Shown: positions 44,438-54,409, numbered from the stretch's first letter. The stretch: DNA of 64,000 nucleotides from an uncultured Sphingomonadales bacterium (GCA_903832325.1 CAILBC010000020.1:186001-250000); one strand, 5' to 3'. Made by a program: numbers and translations. Notes: a model not told the origin generated them from the sequence alone.

Positions 44438-45579
44438 CCCCAGCCAACCTCGCTGAAAAACACCGCGAAAAAGGCATCGAGCACAATCACCGTGAAAATC
44501 GCCATGACCACCGCGGCGGTGGTGCGGGTGCCCACTTCCTCGGCATTGGCGTTGACCTGCATGCCGTGATAACAACCCGAAATAGCAATGATCAGCCCGA
44601 ACACCGGCCCCTTGATCAGCCCGACCCACACATCATAGGCGGGAACGACCAGCCGGATCCGGGTCAGAAAGCTGACAAACGGGATGCCCAGCGTGAACTG
44701 CGCCAGAAAGGCGCCGCCGATCATTCCCAGCACCGCCGAATAGACCCCCAGCAGCGGCATCATCAGCACGGTGGCCAGAATGCGCGGCACCACCAGCACT
44801 TCCATCGGGGCAACGCCGATAGTGCGCATCGCATCGACTTCCTCGGTCAGCTTCATCGTGCCGATTTCGGCGGCAAAGGCCGAACCCGACCGGCCGGCAA
44901 CCATGATTGCGGTCATCAGGATGCCCAGTTCGCGCAAAGTCAGCCGCCCGACCAGATTGACGGTGTAGATTTCGGCACCAAACTGTTTCAGCTGCACCGC
45001 GCCCTGTTGCGCGATCACGATCCCGACCAGAAAGCTCATCAACCCGATGATGCCCAGCGCATTGACCCCGACCAGCTCCATCTGGTGAACCAGCGCGAGA
45101 TAGCGAAACCGGCGGGGGTGGCGCAGCAGCGCGCCGCAGGCGAGCACCATCTGGCCGATGAAGCCCAGCACCGCGATGCTGCCCTGCCGGAACAGGACCA
45201 CGCTGTCGCCAACTTCGGAAGGGATGCGCAGCCAGGCCGGCAAAGGCTGGTGCGGCGCATGCGGCTTGCGATCGTCAACTTTGCGCAGGGCGCCGATCAG
45301 CCGCGCCCCGGCAACGCAGGGGTTGATGATTTCCGCCCCGGTCTGGTCCGCCACGCGGCAGCAGATCCACGCGCCAACGGTGTCGATCACCGTAACCTCG
45401 CGCAAATCGATGCGCGCAATCGGCGTGGTGATCGCACGCAGCCGCGCATCGACCGCGCCCATCGTGGAAACGACCAGAGGGCCGGTAAAAACCAGCGTAT
45501 CGCCCCCGTCACCGGGAACCAGCGTGAAATCGGCCCGACCTGTCATCCCGTTCGCTTCATGGGGTAAATCCAGGACCAC
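44434..45579 (-). CDS. mlaE: STAS-MlaE fusion, permease of the Mla phospholipid transporter
   Basis: A 381-residue protein joining an N-terminal STAS domain (about 20-100, TLVFTGPLVVSTMGAVDARL, DTVGAWICCRVAD; the role of MlaB in enterobacteria) to a C-terminal MlaE permease (about 125-381). The permease has the LVGIVIAQQGAVQLKQFGAE and GRSGSAFAAEIGTMKLTEEVDAM blocks and five to six membrane helices. The fused form is common in alphaproteobacteria. The first gene of the leftward operon; starts at 45579 and 45546 are possible. It is divergent from valS. Confidence 0.94.
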   Translation of the reverse strand: MVLDLPHEANGMTGRADFTLVPGDGGDTLVFTGPLVVSTMGAVDARLRAITTPIARIDLREVTVIDTVGAWICCRVADQTGAEIINPCVAGARLIGALRKVDDRKPHAPHQPLPAWLRIPSEVGDSVVLFRQGSIAVLGFIGQMVLACGALLRHPRRFRYLALVHQMELVGVNALGIIGLMSFLVGIVIAQQGAVQLKQFGAEIYTVNLVGRLTLRELGILMTAIMVAGRSGSAFAAEIGTMKLTEEVDAMRTIGVAPMEVLVVPRILATVLMMPLLGVYSAVLGMIGGAFLAQFTLGIPFVSFLTRIRLVVPAYDVWVGLIKGPVFGLIIAISGCYHGMQVNANAEEVGTRTTAAVVMAIFTVIVLDAFFAVFFSEVGWG

Positions 45580-45701
45580 GGCAAGCGCCTCTCGCCCGGC
45601 AGCAAAACCCTATGACGGGCCGGTTTCGCGGCAAATTTCGCGCCCTGTCCTTCGTGTGAAGGTTGCAGCCCGGCCGCCGGGATGGCAAGGCGCAAGACGT
45701 C

Positions 45702-48404
45702 ATGACCGAGACCGAAACCCAAGACGCTGCGCAGCCCGCGCTGGCCAAGACCTTTGAACCTGCCGCCATCGAGGCGAAATGGTACCACCACTGGGAAAGC
45801 GAAGGGCGGTTCCGCCCCGAACGCCTGGACGCCGAGCCGTTCACCATTGTCAATCCGCCGCCCAATGTGACCGGCAGCCTGCACATCGGCCATGCTCTCG
45901 ACAACACGTTGCAGGATGTGGTGATCCGCCACGAACGGCTGCGCGGCAAAGATGCGCTGTGGGTGGTCGGCACCGATCACGCCGGCATCGCCACGCAAAT
46001 GGTGGTCGAACGCCAGCTGGAAGCGAACGGGGACAAGCGCACCAATTACACGCGCGACGGCTTCATCGAAAAAGTGTGGGAATGGAAGGCGGAAAGCGGC
46101 GGCACGATCACGCGCCAGCTGCGCCGGCTGGGCTGTTCGATGGATTGGAGCCGCGAACAGTTTACCATGGACCCGCATTTCACCCGCGCCGTGGTGAAAG
46201 TGTTTGTCGATCTGCACAATCGCGGGCTGATCTATCGCGACAAGCGGCTGGTCAATTGGGACCCGCGTCTGAAAACCGCGATTTCCGACCTTGAGGTGGA
46301 AACGCGCGAAACCGCGGGCGGCTTCTGGCGGTTCCGCTATCCGCTGGCCGATGGCGCGGTGCGCGCCGACGGGCTGACCCATATCGAAGTCGCCACCACC
46401 CGCCCCGAAACGATGCTGGCCGACATGCTGGTTGCGGTGCACCCCGATGATCCGCGCTACCAGGCCGTGATCGGCGCCGAAATCGCCCAGCCGCTGACCG
46501 GCCGGCGCATCCGCGTGGTGGCCGACGAACACGCCGACCCCGAATTGGGATCGGGCGCAGTGAAAATCACCCCGGGGCACGATTTCAACGACTTTGACGT
46601 GGGCCGCCGCGCCGGAATCCGCGCAGCCGACATGCTCAACATGTTCGATGCCGAAGCGCGCGTGGTGCAGACCGCCGATGGCCTGGTCCCGCCCGAATAC
46701 CTGGGGATGGGCCGGTTCGATGCGCGCGCCGCAGTGGTTGCCGCAATGAAGGCCGCCGGGTTCCTGGTGCCGCATGTCGACAAGGACGGCGAAGAGCACG
46801 ATTGCGAACCGCGCACGATCCAGACGCCGTACGGCGATCGCGGCGGCGTGGTGATCGAACCCTGGCTGACCGACCAGTGGTATGTCGATGCCGAAAAGCT
46901 GGCCGCCGCGCCGATTGCCGCGGTGCGTTCCGGCGCCATCGAGATCGTGCCCAAATCCTGGGAAAAGACCTTTTTCAACTGGATGGAAAACATCCAGCCG
47001 TGGTGCGTGTCACGCCAGCTGTGGTGGGGCCACCGCATCCCGGCGTGGTATGATGCCGATGGCACGGCCTATGTCGCCCCCACCGAAGACGAGGCGCAGG
47101 CTCTCGCCGGCGCCGGCGTTGCGCTCACCCGCGATGAAGACGTGCTCGATACCTGGTTTTCTTCGGCGCTGTGGCCCTTTGCCACGCTCGGCTGGCCCGA
47201 TGACAGCGCCCTGGTCAATCGCCACTATCCCAATGACCTGTTGATTTCCGGGTTCGACATCCTGTTTTTCTGGGATGCGCGCATGGCGATGCAGGGCATC
47301 GAATTCATGGGCGAAGTGCCGTGGCGCCGGCTTTATCTCCACGGACTGGTGCGCGCAGCCGACGGGCAGAAAATGTCCAAATCCAAAGGCAACGTGGTCG
47401 ATCCGCTGGGCCTGATCGACCGCTTTGGCGCCGATGCCCTGCGGTTTTTCATGTGCGCGATGGAAAGCCAGGGCCGCGATGTCAAAATGGACGAGCGCCG
47501 GGTCGAAGGCTACCGCAATTTCGCAACCAAGCTGTGGAATGCGGCCCGGTTCTGCCAGGCCAACGGCATTGCGGCTTCGTCCACGCTGGCGGCGCCCGCC
47601 GCAACCCACGCGGTGAACCGCTGGATCATCGGCGAAACGGTCGAAACGCTGGCCGCGCTTGACCAGGCCATGGCCGATTTGCGCTTTGATGCTGCGGCCA
47701 ACGCGATCTACCAGTTTGCCTGGGCGACATTCTGCGACTGGTATATCGAATTCATCAAGGGCAGCTTTGATGACGAAACCCGCGCGGTTTCCGGCTGGGT
47801 GCTCGACCAGATCCTGGTGATGCTCCACCCGTTCATGCCCTTCGTGACCGAGGAACTGTGGCACGCGCTGGGTGAACGCGACACCGATCTGATTGTCGCG
47901 CGCTGGCCCGCACCCGATGCGACAGTGGACACGGCGGCCAAGGCCGAAGTGGAATGGCTGATCGCGCTGGTTTCCGGGTTCCGCGCCGCGCGCAACGAAC
48001 TGGGCCTGGCGCCCGGCGCCAAGCTGGAGGCATGGCTGCCCGAACCGAGCGACGCCACCCGCGCGATCATCACCGCCAACCCGGCCGCGATCGACCGCCT
48101 GGCGCGCCTGTCGGCAATCCATTTCGTCCCGGCGCCTGCCGGCGCGGCGATGCAGGTGGGCGCAGGCGATGCCACGCTGATTGTCCCGCTGGAGGGGCTG
48201 ATCGACATCGCCGCGGAAAAGGCCCGGCTGGAAAAGGCGCTGGTCGCTGCGCAAAAAGAGGCCAAAGCGCTCGAAGGCCGGCTGAACAACGCGTCTTTCG
48301 TCGAACGCGCCAAGCCCGAAGCGGTGGACAAGGCCCGCGCCGATCACGCCCACCACACCGCCGAAGCCGCACGCCTGACTGCGGCGCTCGCGCGCCTCGG
48401 ATGA
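45702..48404 (+). CDS. valS: Valyl-tRNA synthetase
   Basis: A 900-residue class Ia synthetase. HIGH is at residues 61-64 ([12 protein letters not shown]), the editing domain lies in the middle ([17 protein letters not shown]), KMSKS is at 557-561 ([11 protein letters not shown]), and the C-terminal anticodon domain and coiled-coil end ([16 protein letters not shown]) are present. The ATG at 45702 gives the usual N-terminus; residues before it are not conserved. It is followed by a 337-bp gap that holds GC-rich hairpins. Confidence 0.97.
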   Translation: MTETETQDAAQPALAKTFEPAAIEAKWYHHWESEGRFRPERLDAEPFTIVNPPPNVTGSLHIGHALDNTLQDVVIRHERLRGKDALWVVGTDHAGIATQMVVERQLEANGDKRTNYTRDGFIEKVWEWKAESGGTITRQLRRLGCSMDWSREQFTMDPHFTRAVVKVFVDLHNRGLIYRDKRLVNWDPRLKTAISDLEVETRETAGGFWRFRYPLADGAVRADGLTHIEVATTRPETMLADMLVAVHPDDPRYQAVIGAEIAQPLTGRRIRVVADEHADPELGSGAVKITPGHDFNDFDVGRRAGIRAADMLNMFDAEARVVQTADGLVPPEYLGMGRFDARAAVVAAMKAAGFLVPHVDKDGEEHDCEPRTIQTPYGDRGGVVIEPWLTDQWYVDAEKLAAAPIAAVRSGAIEIVPKSWEKTFFNWMENIQPWCVSRQLWWGHRIPAWYDADGTAYVAPTEDEAQALAGAGVALTRDEDVLDTWFSSALWPFATLGWPDDSALVNRHYPNDLLISGFDILFFWDARMAMQGIEFMGEVPWRRLYLHGLVRAADGQKMSKSKGNVVDPLGLIDRFGADALRFFMCAMESQGRDVKMDERRVEGYRNFATKLWNAARFCQANGIAASSTLAAPAATHAVNRWIIGETVETLAALDQAMADLRFDAAANAIYQFAWATFCDWYIEFIKGSFDDETRAVSGWVLDQILVMLHPFMPFVTEELWHALGERDTDLIVARWPAPDATVDTAAKAEVEWLIALVSGFRAARNELGLAPGAKLEAWLPEPSDATRAIITANPAAIDRLARLSAIHFVPAPAGAAMQVGAGDATLIVPLEGLIDIAAEKARLEKALVAAQKEAKALEGRLNNASFVERAKPEAVDKARADHAHHTAEAARLTAALARLG

Positions 48405-48741
48405 TCGCGCAACGCCCATCTTCCCCTCCCCGGGGAGGGGGACTTTGCCCTTCGGCTGCTGCTTGCGCAGCCGCTCAGGATAAACTGCGCCCAAAGGGGG
48501 CGGCATGGTGGAAGGGCGTCTCCCCGGGCGCAGCCATACGATGCTGCGCGCTGTCCGGACAAGAAAGCCCCTCCCCTTCAGGGGAGGGGTTGGGGTGGGG
48601 CCTCGCCGTGGGCAGGACGCCTGGAAACATCGCGGCGCGGGGCGCAAAGACAGGCCATAGTGCCGGGAGAGGTTTTCGCGTGGGGTGGAGCCCCTCCACC
48701 ACCCTTCGGGCGGTCCCCCTCCCCGGTTCGGGGAGGATTTT
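48405..48741. other. Intergenic region between valS and queE, rich in hairpin repeats
   Basis: 337 bp with no gene recognised. It contains at least three C-rich/G-rich hairpins: 48422-48441 (17 bp after valS, a possible terminator, followed by ACTTT), 48567-48590 (CCCCTCCCC with GGGGAGGGG, followed by TTGGGGTGGGG as at 10103-10140) and 48716-48737, which includes the queE ribosome binding site. The same elements occur in other gaps of this window. Confidence 0.7.
48716..48737 (+). promoter_or_regulatory. queE: queE ribosome binding site inside a hairpin
   Basis: CCTCCCC (48718-48724) pairs with GGGGAGG (48730-48736) across a GGTTC loop. The same bases form the GGAGGA Shine-Dalgarno of queE, 4-5 bp before the TTG start at 48742. 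Folding would hide the ribosome binding site. Confidence 0.6.
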
Positions 48742-49479
48742 TTGACTCTCACTCTCGCCACCACCACCCCCGGCGAACCGGAAATCTTTGCCTCGCTGCA
48801 GGGCGAAGGCGCGTCGATCGGGCGCCCTTCGGTGTTTGTGCGGCTGTCGCGGTGCAATCTGGCATGCCACTGGTGCGACACCGCCTACACCTGGCGGTTT
48901 GAAGGCGACAACCGCCCGCATCGTGATGAGCGCCGCTTTCCCCGCGCGCAAAACCAGATCGCAATGGACGAGGCAGAGGTTGCCGCGCGCATTGCGGCCT
49001 TTGGCGTGCCCCGGGTGGTGATCACCGGCGGCGAACCGCTGCTGCAGGGCCCGGCGCTGGCGCGGATGATCGCACAGCTTGGCCCCGGCTATCACATAGA
49101 GATCGAAACCAATGGCACGGTCGCCCCGTACCCCGCGCTCGATGCCCTGGTGCAGCAATACAATGTCAGCCCGAAGCTGGCGCATTCGGGCAATCCGGCC
49201 GATCTGGCGCTGATCCCCGAACGGCTGGCCGCCTGGGCGCAAGACCCGCGCGCGCTGTTCAAATTCGTTGTGGCGACGCCTGATAACATCAAGGAAATCA
49301 GCGACATCGCGCAGACTTTTGCGATCGTGCCCGAACGCCTGTTCGTCATGCCCGAAGGCAGCGAAAGCGCCACACTGCGCAACCGGTCGCGCTGGCTGGC
49401 GCAGGCGGCGATGGATGCCGGCTGGCGCTTTACCGACCGGCTGCACATCCATCTTTACGGCGATACGCGCGGGACCTGA
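48742..49479 (+). CDS. queE: 7-carboxy-7-deazaguanine synthase QueE
   Basis: A 245-residue radical-SAM enzyme in the queuosine precursor pathway. It converts 6-carboxytetrahydropterin to CDG. The cluster cysteines are at 38, 42 and 45 (SRCNLACHWCDT); IETNGTV and the LHIHLYGD end are usual for QueE. The TTG at 48742 is chosen because it gives the expected T-L-T-L-A-T-T-T-P-G-E-P start right after a GGAGGA; a GTG at 48685 would add a Pro/His-rich segment encoded by the repeat element. QueC and QueD are not in the window. Confidence 0.9.
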   Translation: MTLTLATTTPGEPEIFASLQGEGASIGRPSVFVRLSRCNLACHWCDTAYTWRFEGDNRPHRDERRFPRAQNQIAMDEAEVAARIAAFGVPRVVITGGEPLLQGPALARMIAQLGPGYHIEIETNGTVAPYPALDALVQQYNVSPKLAHSGNPADLALIPERLAAWAQDPRALFKFVVATPDNIKEISDIAQTFAIVPERLFVMPEGSESATLRNRSRWLAQAAMDAGWRFTDRLHIHLYGDTRGT

Positions 49480-49553
49480 CAAGGGCTGACGCGCCGATTG
49501 ACTTTGCCCACCCGGCACGCATCATCGCGCCATTGCCCGGGCGGAGATGATGC

Positions 49554-51350
49554 GTGACAGTTAAGGCACCGACGGCGCAAACCAAACCAGGACAAGCCTA
49601 TATTGTGGCGCAGATCCTTTGCCTGGTGCTGGCGGCCTATGTTCTGGTTCAGGATATCGGATATCTGGTCTGGAACTGGCCATTTGGATCATCGCTTGTC
49701 GGCGGAAGCCTTGGCATCGGCGCTGACAGTGAAGCACCGGACGGGTACCGCCGGATCGCCAAAGTGGAACGCGGCGGAGCGTTGGATCGGGCAGGCATCA
49801 CGGCAGGTGACCTGATCAAAATGGATTATGCCTATGATCGTCGTCGCTTCCTGGCGACCGGGGAAGCCGTGGGCACGACAGTGGTCAGGAACGGCCGGCC
49901 GGCACATGTGGTCATTGTTGCCCGGCCACGTCAGCCGGCGGAGCGTGGTTCACTTGTCACCTGGCTTTCCGAATTTGCGACCACGATCGGCATACTGTTC
50001 GGCGGTATAATGGTTGCGCGCAGCCGCCGTAACGGCACTGCCTTGCTGCTCGGTGCGGGCATAGCGTCGTTTAGCATCATACGAATATCACCTGCGATCT
50101 ACGGTGATAATCGGCTGAGTTTTGTAGTTTGCGCCACCATCGGGGCAGCCATAGCCAGTGCGATTGCGCCGCTGTTTTATGCTTTCTCGGTCAGCTTCTA
50201 TCGCGAAACAGTGGGTGACTTGACGCCAAAGCAAAAATTGGTGTTCCGGATTTATCTTGCAATAGCCGGCATCATCACAATTTTGCAGGTCTCATCCTTT
50301 CTCGAAATCGTGAATATTCCCGGTCTATTCAGTGCATTTACAGCCATTTTGGATGCCGGCTTCGGGCTTTGTCTTGGTTACCTGGTGCAGGGATGGCGCA
50401 AAAGCAACGCGGCACGACAGCAGCGCTACGCGATCATTTTGCTGGCCACCGGATCAATTGTCTTGGCACAAACGATAAATTCGACATTTACCTGGTTTGT
50501 CCAGACATTTGGCCTGCCCCGCGAGATTGCGGAATGGGGCTTTTTCATCGGCAACAGTTTCGTCGTTGTTTTTGCCTATCCCATGCTCACATATGCCATT
50601 TTTCGGCAAAAGGTCTTTGACCTTGGTTTCGCAGTCAACCGCACGCTGGTTTATACCGGGGTCAGTGCCAGTTTGCTGGCCATGTTCGGGCTGATCGAAT
50701 GGGCGGTCGATCATTATGTGCCGGTCGAAGGGCGCGAAAAAAACGCGGTTATCGATGCCGCGATCGCGCTTGGCACGTTCCTGTTGTTCCACCGGGTGCG
50801 CGATCTGGTCGAACATGCGATCGAAGGCCTGTTCTTTCACCGCTGGCAACAGGCCGAGGCGGCGTTGCGGCGTTTTGTGCATGAAGCGGCGTTTGTGCGG
50901 CATCCCGAATCGTTGACCAAAACCTTTGCCTGCGCACTGTCGCAATTTGCCGATGGGGCGGCAGCGGCGATCTATGTGATCGGGGACGATGGCCGGGCAC
51001 ACCGCGCCGAAACGACCGCGCAGGGCTTCGGTCCCACCACGCTGGAAGTGGATGATCCCCTGCTGGTAACGCTGCGCGCCGGACCACGCCCCATCAGTGT
51101 CGAAACGGAGCTGTCCGAACGGCTGGTCGCCCCGATGGTCAATCGCAACGACCTTACCGGCCTGATCATGCTTGGCACAAAAGTTACGGGTGCAGCCTAT
51201 CGCCCCGACGAAATGGAATTGATCGGCTGGGCCACGCGCCAGGTCGGGCTGGACCTGCGCGCGCTCGAAATCGAACGGTTGAGCACGCAAGCCAGCGAAT
51301 TGCGCCGGGAAAACGCAACGCTGCGGTCATTGATCCCTGCGCAGGCCTGA
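49554..51350 (+). CDS. PDZ / multi-TM / GAF-like sensor-type membrane protein
   Basis: A 598-residue protein starting at GTG (GGAG upstream). The order is: membrane helix (about 17-38), a PDZ-like segment (about 55-125, VERGGALDRAGITAGDLIKMD), a bundle of about eight helices (130-395), and a GAF-like cytoplasmic domain (about 430-570, ALSQFADGAAAAIYVIGDDGR), ending with a short coiled coil (ALEIERLSTQASELRRENATLRSL). The layout of helices plus GAF resembles sensor proteins of the PrsK kind, but no kinase, cyclase or other output domain follows. GC content is slightly lower than the neighbours. It converges with ssb, 1 bp apart. Confidence 0.8.
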   Translation: MTVKAPTAQTKPGQAYIVAQILCLVLAAYVLVQDIGYLVWNWPFGSSLVGGSLGIGADSEAPDGYRRIAKVERGGALDRAGITAGDLIKMDYAYDRRRFLATGEAVGTTVVRNGRPAHVVIVARPRQPAERGSLVTWLSEFATTIGILFGGIMVARSRRNGTALLLGAGIASFSIIRISPAIYGDNRLSFVVCATIGAAIASAIAPLFYAFSVSFYRETVGDLTPKQKLVFRIYLAIAGIITILQVSSFLEIVNIPGLFSAFTAILDAGFGLCLGYLVQGWRKSNAARQQRYAIILLATGSIVLAQTINSTFTWFVQTFGLPREIAEWGFFIGNSFVVVFAYPMLTYAIFRQKVFDLGFAVNRTLVYTGVSASLLAMFGLIEWAVDHYVPVEGREKNAVIDAAIALGTFLLFHRVRDLVEHAIEGLFFHRWQQAEAALRRFVHEAAFVRHPESLTKTFACALSQFADGAAAAIYVIGDDGRAHRAETTAQGFGPTTLEVDDPLLVTLRAGPRPISVETELSERLVAPMVNRNDLTGLIMLGTKVTGAAYRPDEMELIGWATRQVGLDLRALEIERLSTQASELRRENATLRSLIPAQA

Positions 51351-51351
51351 T

Positions 51352-51927
51352 TCAGAAAGGGATATCGTCGTCCAGATCATCGCCGAAGCCGCCGCCGCTC
51401 GACGGGCCGCCGCCAAAGCCGCCGCCACCTGAGCCGCCGCCGGCCGGCGCGCCGCGATCGCCACCGCCAAACCCGCCGCCCGAACGCTGCCCGCCGCCAT
51501 AGCCGCCGCCCGCCGAACCGCCCCGATCACCGCCGCGATCACCGCCGCGATCACTGGCGCCGCCGCCCGCACCCGGTGCACCATCCAGCATTGTCAGCAC
51601 CGATCCCAGACCCTGCAGCACGACCTCGGTCGTATAGCGGTCCTGCCCGTTCTGATCCTGCCATTTGCGCGTGCGCAGCTGGCCTTCGATATAAACCTTT
51701 GATCCCTTGCGCAAATAGCGCTCGGCCACGCCAACCAGGCCTTCGGAAAAGATCGCCACCGTGTGCCATTCGGTGCGTTCCTGGCGGTCACCGGTGTTCT
51801 TGTCTTTCCACGTTTCCGAGGTGGCAATGCGCAAGTTGCACACTTTGCCGCCGTTCTGGAAAGTCCGGGTTTCCGGGTCCGCGCCCAGATTGCCGACCAG
51901 AATGACCTTGTTGACGCTGCCTGCCAT
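51352..51927 (-). CDS. ssb: Single-stranded DNA-binding protein
   Basis: A 191-residue SSB. The OB fold (about 3-112) starts [19 protein letters not shown] and includes [22 protein letters not shown]. Then a long glycine-rich linker with [12 protein letters not shown] repeats and GGGF blocks leads to the acidic DDDIPF tip that binds partner proteins of replication and repair. Its stop codon lies 1 bp from that of the convergent membrane protein gene at 49554-51350. Confidence 0.97.
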   Translation of the reverse strand: MAGSVNKVILVGNLGADPETRTFQNGGKVCNLRIATSETWKDKNTGDRQERTEWHTVAIFSEGLVGVAERYLRKGSKVYIEGQLRTRKWQDQNGQDRYTTEVVLQGLGSVLTMLDGAPGAGGGASDRGGDRGGDRGGSAGGGYGGGQRSGGGFGGGDRGAPAGGGSGGGGFGGGPSSGGGFGDDLDDDIPF

Positions 51928-52056
51928 CGAATCGTATCCCTGTTACGTGCTGGATAACGGGCTAGCCGATGGAACCCGCCCGCGCCCAGCCCCGGCGCAC
52001 GCTTTTCAACGCCATTTTCGTCGCGTTGTGCGCGCCTGCGCTCAGCCCAGCCCCCC

Positions 52057-53913
52057 TCAGCCCAGTCCTGCGGCCACCGCAATCCAGTAGACCGCGCCGG
52101 CAAAGACATAAGCCAGGCCAAACAAGTATCCCAGCATGAACGCCGGCCATTTCCACCCGTTGGTTTCGCGCCGGGTAACCGCAATGGTCGACATGCATTG
52201 CGGCGCAAACACGAACCACGCCAGAAACGCCAGCGCCGTCGCCAGCGACCAGTGCCGCTTCAACTGGTCGGCCAGGCCGACAGCGCGTGCAGCCTCGTCG
52301 TTGCTGCCCACGGCATACGTCGTGGCAAGCGAACTGACCGCGACTTCGCGCGCGGCCATTGTCGGGATCAGCGTCAGCGCGATATCGCGGTTGAACCCGA
52401 TCGGTTCGACCACCACGGCCAGGCCATTGGCAATATGCCCCGCAATCGACGCATTGACCTGGTCCTGCCCCGGCGCGGCACGCGGAAAATTCAGCAGCAG
52501 CCACAGCACGATCGCCACGGTGAAAATCATCGTGCCGGCGCGGCGCAGGAAAATCCACGCCCGCTGAAACAGCCCCAGCGCCAGATCCTTGACCGTGGGC
52601 AGCTGATATTTGGGCAATTCCATGATGAAGCCCGACGCCGCGCCGCGCGTGATCGACCGGCGCAGCACCAGCGCCGCGCCCATCGCCCCGACAATGCCCA
52701 TGGCATAGAGCGCCAGCAGCACCAGCCCCTGCAACCCCACCCCGGGCAGCACCTGCCGCGCCGGGATGAACGCGGCAATGATCACCGCATAGACCGGCAG
52801 CCGCGCCGAGCAGGTCATCATCGGCGCGATCAGGATCGTCGTCAGCCGGTCGCGCGGATCGGTGATCGACCGGGTGGACATGATCCCCGGCACCGCGCAG
52901 GCAAAGCTGGACAGCAGCGGAATGAAGCTGCGCCCCGAAAGGCCGACGCCGGCCATCATCCGGTCCATCAGGAACGCCGCGCGCGCCATATATCCGGTCG
53001 CCTCCATCACCAGGATGAAGAAAAACAGCACCAGAATCTGTGGCAGGAACACGATCACCGATCCGACCCCGGCAATCACCCCGTCGGTAATCAGATCGCG
53101 CAGCAGCGAAGGCGCCATTTCGGCGCGCAACCATGCCGATCCGGCCGAAAACAGGCCGTCGAGCGCTTCCTGCACCGGCTTGGCCCAGCTGAACACCGCC
53201 TGGAACACCACGAACAGCAGCGCAAACAGGATCGGCGGCCCCAGCCAGGGGTGCAGCAGCACCCGGTCAAGCCGCGCATGCAGCCGGTGCACCGCTGTTT
53301 CCGACAGGATCGCGCCGCGCGCCATCGTGCGCGCCATCATCCGCCGTTCGGGCATGGTCAACCGCGCGCGCGGTTGCGGCGGCCCGGCTTCGGACATCGC
53401 GCGCGCCGCCGCCACCGCGGTTGCCAGATCATCCAGCCCGCGCCGCCGCACCGCCACCGTGGCGATCACCGGCACGCCCAGTTCGGAGGCCAAAGCCCCG
53501 GGATCAAGCACCAGGCCATCCCGTTCGGCCAGATCGACCATGTTGAGCGCGACGACGCTCGGCCGGCCCAGCGCAATCACCTCTTGCGCCAGCACCAGAT
53601 GCTGTTCGAGGTTCGAGGCATCGAGCACGATCACCAGCACATCGGGCTGCACCTGGCCGGGCTGTTCGCCCATGATCACCCGGCGGGTCACTTCTTCATC
53701 GGGGCTGGTGGTGTCGAGCCCATATGTGCCCGGCAGATCGACCACTTCGATCGGTTCGCCATTGGGCAGCAGCATCCGCCCCGCCTTGCGCTCCACGGTC
53801 ACGCCCGGATAGTTGGCGATTTTCTGCCGCGCCCCGGTCAGCGCGTTGAACAGCGCGCTTTTGCCCGCATTGGGATTGCCGACCAGCGCGACGACACCGG
53901 GTTTGCGGCTCAT
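52057..53913 (-). CDS. feoB: Ferrous iron transporter FeoB
   Basis: A 618-residue FeoB, which imports Fe2+ across the inner membrane. The N-terminal GTPase domain has G1 GNPNAGKSA (residues 12-20), G3 DLPGTYGL and G4 NMVD. Two Gate (nucleoside recognition-like) segments follow, with cysteines in SSFACAVPG and MMTCSARLPVY. It is at the short end of the family (E. coli about 770); the C-terminal cytoplasmic extension is absent. The ATG at 53913 overlaps the feoA stop codon (ATGA). No feoC was found. Confidence 0.96.
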   Translation of the reverse strand: MSRKPGVVALVGNPNAGKSALFNALTGARQKIANYPGVTVERKAGRMLLPNGEPIEVVDLPGTYGLDTTSPDEEVTRRVIMGEQPGQVQPDVLVIVLDASNLEQHLVLAQEVIALGRPSVVALNMVDLAERDGLVLDPGALASELGVPVIATVAVRRRGLDDLATAVAAARAMSEAGPPQPRARLTMPERRMMARTMARGAILSETAVHRLHARLDRVLLHPWLGPPILFALLFVVFQAVFSWAKPVQEALDGLFSAGSAWLRAEMAPSLLRDLITDGVIAGVGSVIVFLPQILVLFFFILVMEATGYMARAAFLMDRMMAGVGLSGRSFIPLLSSFACAVPGIMSTRSITDPRDRLTTILIAPMMTCSARLPVYAVIIAAFIPARQVLPGVGLQGLVLLALYAMGIVGAMGAALVLRRSITRGAASGFIMELPKYQLPTVKDLALGLFQRAWIFLRRAGTMIFTVAIVLWLLLNFPRAAPGQDQVNASIAGHIANGLAVVVEPIGFNRDIALTLIPTMAAREVAVSSLATTYAVGSNDEAARAVGLADQLKRHWSLATALAFLAWFVFAPQCMSTIAVTRRETNGWKWPAFMLGYLFGLAYVFAGAVYWIAVAAGLG

Positions 53914-54176
53914 GCTCCAGCTCCGGAAACAGGCTCTGGCACCAGTTCGACCTGCATCGCGCGGGCGTGAATGCGGCGCAGCGCCACGGTCATCCGCCCC
54001 ACTTCGACCGCCAGCGGATCGCGCGTCATGAACACCCCGCGATAGGCCAGTTGCACATCGGCGCCTTCGTCCAGCCCCAGCGCCTGCAGCCGCTGCGCCT
54101 CTTCGGGCACGAGCGCGTCCCAATCGACTCGCGTGATGCGCGCCGGCGCGCCAAGGGGAATCTGGTCAAGCGTCAT
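53910..54176 (-). CDS. feoA: FeoA protein
   Basis: An 88-residue SH3-like FeoA that supports FeoB. The fold is shown by IPLGAPARITRVDWD, LGLDEGADVQLAYRGVF and DPLAVEVGRMTVALRRIHA. The ATG is ambiguous between 54179 and 54176 (tandem). It overlaps feoB by 4 bp. A Fur-type palindrome lies 30 bp upstream. Confidence 0.92.
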   Translation of the reverse strand: MTLDQIPLGAPARITRVDWDALVPEEAQRLQALGLDEGADVQLAYRGVFMTRDPLAVEVGRMTVALRRIHARAMQVELVPEPVSGAGA

Positions 54177-54205
54177 CATGCCGGGGTGCCACAGCGCCAA
54201 AGCAA

Positions 54206-54222
54206 TTGCAAGTCATTCGCAA
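54206..54222 (-). promoter_or_regulatory. feoA: Possible iron-responsive (Fur-type) operator before feoA
   Basis: An imperfect palindrome, TTGCAAGTCATTCGCAA on the plus strand, with TTGC and GCAA outer arms. It ends 30 bp upstream of the feoA start codon. Alphaproteobacterial Fur and related iron regulators bind sites of this general type, and feoAB is a classic iron-regulated operon. Not confirmed by alignment. Confidence 0.45.
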
Positions 54223-54352
54223 TAGTTGATCAGGATCAAAATCGGGCGGGAAGGTGCACTCAACACAGCCAAACCCCGGGTCAAGTCCGGGGTGGCGATG
54301 AACTTTGCATGGAACCAATCGTCTCCCCGGGCCTGACCCGGGATCCCGCTGC

Positions 54353-54409
54353 CTTTCTGGCCGAAAATTGGCTCTCTTGCCGAAAATTGGCTTTCTGGCT
54401 GAAAGCGCA
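54353..54409. repeat. 19-bp tandem repeat next to the COQ9 stop codon
   Basis: Three units of the type CTTTCTGGCCGAAAATTGG (54353-54371, 54372-54390, 54391-54409); the third is diverged in its second half. It ends 3 bp before the minus-strand TAG at 54413. On the other side a hairpin (ACCCCGG with CCGGGGT, 54273-54293) could end COQ9 transcription. Confidence 0.85.

Noticed and set aside
47010..48881. A 623-codon minus-strand frame covering the valS end and the repeat-rich gap
   Set aside because: Antisense to valS; no domain; crosses hairpin repeats.
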